From Bimastos eiseni (taxonomy: Eukaryota; Annelida; Clitellata; Crassiclitellata; Lumbricidae): a DNA stretch of 64,000 bases. Under the pieces are notes generated by a model. The model made no database searches, had not been told where the DNA came from, and saw only the letters and a list, made by a program, of their open reading frames with translations. The DNA is taken from NCBI GenBank assembly GCA_959347315.1, contig OY365809.1, positions 40,307,219 to 40,371,218 of the forward strand. The letters run 5' to 3'. Shown in pieces: positions 59,401 through 64,000 of this stretch (its first letter is position 1; each line of letters starts with the position of its first letter). The position numbers were made by a program, and so were the translations under genes.

Positions 59401-62370
59401 AAAAGCTATATCAGTACAGCTCAAACCACATTCATGCAATCAAATTTAATTCATATCACAAGACATTGTTTAAGAATCAATCAATGGTTGCTTCAAATCG
59501 TAAAGAAGCCCAGTCAAAACCCAATAAATCAGAGACACCAAGAGTTAAGCCATGATGGGTAAGCACTATTAAAACAACTCTCAGTGTTATCTCTATTATC
59601 CATTTCTGTTACTCTCATTATATTATACAACTGTGAATTGATATTGTCCTCCTTCCAGAGTTCAGAAGTGCACACACAACCATATGACAGAACACCAATA
59701 GCACTGAGCAATTGGGAGTTAAGGACTTGCTCAAGGACTCGACAAAGGCTTGAACTCGCACTTTCACATCACAGGATGAGCGCTCCAACCAATCAGCTAC
59801 TATGCCCCATAATCGATGACTGCATGAGTGCAGTAGCTAAGGCTTCTAGGTGCCTAGAAGCTAGGTTTCTTGGAGAAGGTTTTTGGGGTGACTTTCAGAC
59901 TGCACTGAAACTATATTTATCAACAATTCAACATATCTAAGTCTTCCCATTTTCTTAATAAGAAGAACCAAAGCTTCACCTTAACTGATATCCTTCAACT
60001 GGTGCTAGACTCATCTTTCAATACAAGATTCAAAAATTATAGCAAATGGCAGATAAACTAAGAAACGCCTAATGAACGGATAATATTCAGGAGTCACCAC
60101 AAACGAGAGTGGTTCCTTCAAAAATAAATGAATGCAATTTAACAAATTAAATAGATATTATACTTAACTTACCCAAACAAATAAACACATATTCATCGGT
60201 CAGACCTCCACACACAAGGCAATGTTTTCAGAAACTATTACATACCCAAATAATAATTAATATTGAAGGTACAAATAGTAGGGAAATTACCATTTATTTT
60301 GACATTCCATTTGAAAGAAAATCCATTCATAACAAGGTAAAAACTTCTGAGATCATCAGTAATCATACAGTTGTTCTTCTGAAATAGGAAGCATAAATCA
60401 CCAAAAATATTTACGTAATTATTACTCCAAAACAAAGTAATAAAAGGCCAGGTGAACAATGCTTAAATGAACAAACAAATGAGATTGGAATGTAAAAAAT
60501 TGCTAAACATCACAGTATAGAATGTATGTCTCCATAACTTAGATTCGATTACCCATAGTCGTAAAGAGGTTCCAGTAAAATATTAGTAGGATATACGATA
60601 ATAGTAATATTGAGGACTGGACAAAAATGCAATCAAAGTAATTTTGCTGCATGAAGTCTGAGTCCCTACACCCTTAAATTCAAAGGCATCTGTCTTTTAT
60701 ATAACAATGTCATCATCTTGTTACCAGTCACACACCAGGTGCCCAATCCACCCATTGCCACCAGACTTAAAACCAGACTTCAAAATTAATCATCAATAAC
60801 AAGGTGTCAACATTCCTGCAATCACACAGGGAAACTTTGAACCATTATAAACGAGATTACAAAGTCTGGTGTATGGAAAGAAGTAGAAAATCTTATAGAA
60901 CTTCAGGCATCAGAACAAACCTGTTCCCATGTTGATATCTCAGATTTGCTAGCTGGAGGATTGCTTGACACTTTTAAATCACAGATCTCTTGTCTCTTTT
61001 CTATAACACAACAAAAACTCCAAAACATAACCATGCACAAAAATCTTGGACAGAACATATAATCTTCCCAATTTTCCACCATATATTGGAAGTAAGCACT
61101 TATTAAGCACCTCTAACTAGTTACCAAGCATCAATTGATGGTCCTCTGAAATTGCGAGTAAATTATGTTCCCCAGTCTCATGTGCATAGGAAGTGACAAA
61201 CTATTCAGTTTATCATTTCATGACATCATTAGTGACTTTGCTTTGGCAAAGGCAAGAAAGAAAATATTATAGTTTAATATCACAATTCCTTAATCATTAA
61301 AACCATTTCAAGAGTTTAGGTAATAAGCCTTTGTAAATTGCGTCTTTAAAAGAACTTTTATTCTTATTACCGAAATTTGATACCGCCCTTCTTTCAACAT
61401 CTTTTGCTCAGAAGTGCATACACATGCCTCGATGGCACAATTGCAGTTGTACTGCAGAGCAATGGTGCGCGAAGGACTTGCTCAAGGTCCCTACAAAGTG
61501 GTGACTCCCCGGACGAGGGTCGAACCCGCGCGCTCAGCACACACTGAACATTACGGGCTGACCGCTCTAACCGATTGGCCACTGTGCCACGCACTTTAGT
61601 TTATTTTTACCAGAGTTTGCATTATTAAGTTTGTTATAAATAAAAATGATTTTTAGTGAAAGATTTAATATTTCGCTATCAATATAGGCCTACTTCTTAA
61701 TTGTATTTTAGTTTAACCCTCTAGGTATCCGAAAATCATATTTGTCACCGACATTATAGAATGTCTGGACTTAAAAGGGCTCCATATCTCAAATAACTTA
61801 GGGCTTTATCAAATCTAAATCCGGCCCTGATTATTTGACGTGAATAGATGTCCAACTGTAGCTTAAATGAAGACAAGATTGATGAAAAAGGATAATGTGC
61901 AAGTAGTAACTGGATGGATGAAAGAAATTATGCTTAAATGGAAGCTGGATGGATGAAAATCTCATGCTTGACTGATGCGAGAATGTCAACACGGCTGTGT
62001 CGCGTTGCGATGAAATCTAGTGGAATTTCTTATCAACATTTCGCTTAATTAAATACTCTAAAACACACTTTAAACTTCCATTTATCGATCTATTCAAAGC
62101 ATAATTATCATCATCAATCCAGTTTCTACTTACAAACTACATGATAGGCCTACAATGAAGGAAGCAATAAAATACGCTAAAATACACCGAAGGCCCACGA
62201 GGTAATAAAATACGCTAAACTACACTTTTACCAAAGTGCTCAATCTCTAGCTGAGCCAAAGCAAAATAAAGAAAATACACGAATCAACGAATCCACTCAC
62301 CCAACGTTTTAACCATACCCAGTGTCTGCCTCTCGAATATACCATTATCGCTTTCCGTTGCCAAGGACAT
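53377..62370 (-). CDS. TPGS2: TPGS2, tubulin polyglutamylase complex subunit 2
   Basis: Nine exons: 62301-62370, 60921-61000, 60291-60378, 58494-58643, 57394-57495, 56328-56491, 55534-55685, 54390-54455 and 53377-53437. They sum to 933 bp, giving 310 residues (human about 300). Landmarks in order: MSLATESDNG start, STWEQKNNC, DLRSFYLVMNGFSFKWNVK, DISIPVGQM, RCRIFELDSCDGYGKVCLVY, DVWFLDRSLQWHF, GLPQWQYAFTDVG, WFNLFCPLR, KVFKGKTEKK and a Lys/Ala/Pro-rich basic tail. TPGS2 is a non-catalytic subunit of the TTLL1 tubulin polyglutamylase complex, which adds glutamate chains to tubulin in axons and cilia; its core is assigned to the Knr4/Smi1-like fold. All nine phases fit and no break is seen. Least certain are the last two donors: GTTAGC after exon 7 is weak, though the phase fits and the basic tail matches. 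Confidence 0.93.
53675..53775 (+). repeat. Dispersed repeat, + copy
   Basis: agtttcagtttaatgacact through actgctggagtgcaagcac, in the same order as 10888-10990. It lies in the last TPGS2 intron. Confidence 0.6.
54390..54455 (-). CDS. TPGS2: TPGS2 exon 8
   Basis: Acceptor tgtttcag|G, donor GCAAA|gtaagt. It encodes KPSAQLVTNQTAKKKTPFTA, a basic linker like the vertebrate PKKKGP region. Confidence 0.8.
54825..54925 (-). mobile_element. tRNA-derived SINE (-)
   Basis: On the - strand TGGTGTAGTGGTATGCTC (A box) and GGTTCGAATC (B box) are at tRNA spacing. A true tRNA is unlikely because no closing acceptor stem is visible. Confidence 0.55.
55190..55275 (-). mobile_element. tRNA-derived SINE relic (-)
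   Basis: On the - strand TTAGTGGTTAGCATGCTGAG and GGGTTCAAATC resemble A and B boxes. In TPGS2 intron 7. Confidence 0.5.
55534..55685 (-). CDS. TPGS2: TPGS2 exon 7
   Basis: Acceptor catggtag|CAA. It encodes QWFNLFCPLRLDMDARE through LNISKVFKGKTEKK. The donor GTTAGC is chosen by phase and by the match downstream. Confidence 0.82.
56328..56491 (-). CDS. TPGS2: TPGS2 exon 6
   Basis: Acceptor ctttgcag|GC, donor GCAAAG|gttctt. It encodes ADVWFLDRSLQWHFLAESF, MMLVHLGLPQWQYAFTDVG and SYSAK. Confidence 0.95.
57394..57495 (-). CDS. TPGS2: TPGS2 exon 5
   Basis: Acceptor atatcttag|AA, donor CAAG|gtgaac. It encodes MSRPKFDQRCRIFELDSC through YHNTKQ. Confidence 0.93.
58494..58643 (-). CDS. TPGS2: TPGS2 exon 4
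   Basis: Acceptor atttgcag|AT, donor TCAG|gtaatt. It encodes DISIPVGQMSISSLEELCK then an acidic DDDEEEGKDS stretch. Confidence 0.93.
58730..59424. mobile_element. Non-autonomous hAT-like element, 695 bp
   Basis: The left end TAGAGCTGTAC and the right end GTACAGCTCAA are inverted repeats (10 of 11). The flanks accacaat (58722-58729) and accacatt (59425-59432) agree at 7 of 8 positions, like an 8-bp hAT target duplication. Both ends carry cgataatcg/ggtatcggc subterminal repeats. There is no transposase frame; it needs a partner for movement. It lies in TPGS2 intron 3. Confidence 0.72.
59715..59810 (-). mobile_element. tRNA-derived SINE relic (-)
   Basis: aggacttgctcaaggactcg, an aggcttgaactcgcac B-box region and gagcgctccaaccaatcagc. 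Same family as 61380-61600. Confidence 0.5.
60291..60378 (-). CDS. TPGS2: TPGS2 exon 3
   Basis: Acceptor tatttcag|AAG, donor AATG|gtaatt. It encodes KNNCMITDDLRSFYLVMNG through KIN. Confidence 0.93.
60921..61000 (-). CDS. TPGS2: TPGS2 exon 2
   Basis: Acceptor gttatag|AA, donor GAACAG|gtttgt. It encodes KRQEICDLKVSSNPPASKSE through STWEQ. Confidence 0.87.
61380..61600 (-). mobile_element. tRNA-derived SINE, near full length (-)
   Basis: On the - strand TGGCCAATCGGTTAGAGCGG (A box) and GGGTTCGACCCTCG (B box), then a body ending in aagaagggcggta. Best copy of the family also seen at 51505-51680 and 59715-59810. Confidence 0.7.
61870..62130. mobile_element. Small copy of the foldback-like element
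   Basis: The left part has aatggaagctggatggatga and related units; the right part has the inverted tcatcatcaatccagtttct. Same unit as at 9755-10685, in TPGS2 intron 1. Confidence 0.5.
62301..62370 (-). CDS. TPGS2: TPGS2 exon 1
   Basis: ATG at 62368-62370; encodes MSLATESDNGIFERQTLGM through KTL; donor TTGG|gtgagt. LGMVKTL aligns with LGITRIL in the human protein. Confidence 0.88.
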
Positions 62371-64000
62371 TTCACTCAGTGGTCAAATGAACACTATCAT
62401 AATTCAAAAGTATAAAAATTGTGTTATTGTAATCTACTTAGTTTTGTAGCACACAGCCTCTAGCTCTACACGCCGTGTAAAAAGATTTCGATCAAGCGCC
62501 TACCGCTCGTTGCATTTCAATGTGATTCCGCCATTTGTAAACAACTAGCTGCATGAACCATCTTTGGCATGAACCATTGATACGTATCAAATCCACTTAT
62601 TGATGTATATTAGAAATATTATAAATAATAAGTAAGAACGTCAAATCAATTCGCTGTGATGTGACACCTTACCCTTTCTGTCTAGCTGTTCTTGTGGGAA
62701 TATTATGTTTCCAGTTGTCCAGCGTAGGTGTGTAGACCTACGTCCGAACAGTGTAGGCCTAGGCCTACAGCTTTAAGTTGTGCGCGTATACGAATAATTG
62801 TTCCGAAATTGGATCCATGAAAAAATATCCTGAGCAACACAGTTTATCCTGAGCACCATGCAGTACTCGATCATTACGACGGCATAGATGAACGTTACAT
62901 TAATTAATAGGCCTACTATTGGAATGCCCATTCTCAGCGAAGCTAATTAAGCGTCAGTTGAATAATAGGCGAGCGTTTTTATCGTTCAAATAAGCTTATG
63001 CTGACATAGCCTATAGGCCTAGATATGTCATGAGTCATGTCACGATGTTGGTCACCATACTGATTTTTTAAGAGATTAATTGTCAACGACCTGAAATATT
63101 CCTGAATCGACGACTTGCAGCTGATTTTGGGGAGGACCTGGTGCCTCGGGTTGAACTTCCTGAATTTCTTGGAAGTCATCTCCGTTCCATATTGAGATGG
63201 TGACGATTCCTTGTATTGATGCAACAGGTTCAAAATCGGGCACAGCCATCGAAAAATGTAACAACTATTCTACGTTTCCGTGCCTGATATTTGATCTCAT
63301 TGGAACCAATAGGCCCTACAATGCTTCTGCAGCTGCAACGATTTTGTCATAAGGTCTCATAGACATCAGCGATTAGGGCTAATTCAGCTTGTTCCCATTT
63401 CATTGCTATTTACATGCAGGCGTTAGGATATTTAGTAGGCCTAGTATGCAATAGTTGCAATCTGTGTTGCGTAACACAGTGATAGAAAACGTAAAGGGAT
63501 AACGATTGAACCGTCAACGACTGTCGCACTTCGAAGTCAATAGCCTAACCGATTAATCTCTGCTTAAAACGGTCGAGCGTTATCATAGGTGCATCTACAT
63601 GTCGACGTTTCGACGGCGGCATCAAGACTGCGTAATCAACCGCGAATTTTATTTGCATAGAATCTCTAAGCTTGCGCGCGGATGAATTCCGAAAATTAAG
63701 TCCTTCAGTTTATTAAAATTAGTCCGATATTTCTATGTCTCATGCAAATCATACCGTTTTGCCACTGCTGTCATAGCGCGACAAATAGGAGGGTCACTCT
63801 TTAATTGTTCACTTAACTTAAAAAGCGAAGGAGAACGAATGAGTACACAGTCTACAAAAGGCAATTTACTACGCATAGAAATCAGAGTAATCAGGTTATA
63901 AATAGTACTGCCGTTCTGCAGGAGTATAGTATGACGCATCTACTCTGCGGAGGAATGTGAAGGTGAAGTCACAATCGCAAAACGACGCGGACAATAACTT
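62371..64000. other. Upstream of TPGS2; no gene recognised
   Basis: Contains the promoter side of TPGS2 and at least five TAGGCCTA palindromes. Short - frames at 62979-63264 and 63733-63939 match nothing I know. Confidence 0.4.
62528..62537. promoter_or_regulatory. YY1-like CCGCCATTTG upstream of TPGS2
   Basis: About 160 bp upstream of the TPGS2 ATG; the - strand reads CAAATGGCGG. Weak, position-based evidence. Confidence 0.25.

Noticed and set aside
62979..63264. Possible - strand exon (MAVPDFEPVASIQG...)
   Set aside because: Protein-like composition but no recognised family and no convincing splice donor.
63733..63939. 68-codon - strand frame
   Set aside because: No family, no splice support.

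Overview
This 64 kb window is nuclear genomic DNA from an animal, most likely a marine invertebrate deuterostome. An echinoderm is my best guess, but the phylum is not proven by the sequence. The genes have GT-AG introns, and the exon-level protein matches are to animal families: SLC7A14, RIIAD1 and TPGS2. Introns and spacers are full of micro- and minisatellites, tRNA-derived SINEs and decayed non-LTR retrotransposon ends. Two assembly gaps of exactly 200 N interrupt the sequence at 8565-8764 and 41095-41294.

Four genes can be supported. (1) An SLC7A14-type cationic amino acid transporter lies on the + strand, with seven exons from 11136 to the stop at 33254; its N-terminal exon(s) were not found. 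(2) A RIIAD1-like small RIIa-domain protein lies on the - strand (41628 down to 38420); its central exon is missing and probably lies in the 41095-41294 gap. (3) A 630-residue + strand protein in five exons (43218-51337) joins a diverged macro domain to two CARD domains; I do not recognise this architecture and it is the most novel gene here. (4) A complete TPGS2 (tubulin polyglutamylase complex subunit 2) lies on the - strand in nine exons (62370 down to 53377), giving 310 residues. Intron phases close perfectly across every joined exon of genes 1, 3 and 4.

Layout: 0-11 kb has no gene I can name. It holds a 2 kb, 21-bp minisatellite (1336-3312), a diverged ~22-bp array (4785-5225), the first gap and a foldback-like inverted array (9755-10685). 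11-33 kb is SLC7A14, with introns loaded with simple repeats, a 41-bp minisatellite and LINE 3' ends. 33-38.4 kb is a spacer, partly possible 3' UTR, between convergent genes. RIIAD1 and the macro-CARD gene are divergent, about 1.6 kb apart. The macro-CARD gene and TPGS2 converge across a repeat-filled 2 kb spacer. 62.4-64 kb is upstream of TPGS2 with no gene recognised.

The genes do not form one pathway. RIIAD1 and TPGS2 are both linked to cilia and axonemal microtubules in other animals. SLC7A14 is a neuronal/lysosomal transporter in vertebrates. The macro-CARD protein looks like an innate immune or cell-death adaptor. This is ordinary eukaryotic gene neighbourhood, not an operon.
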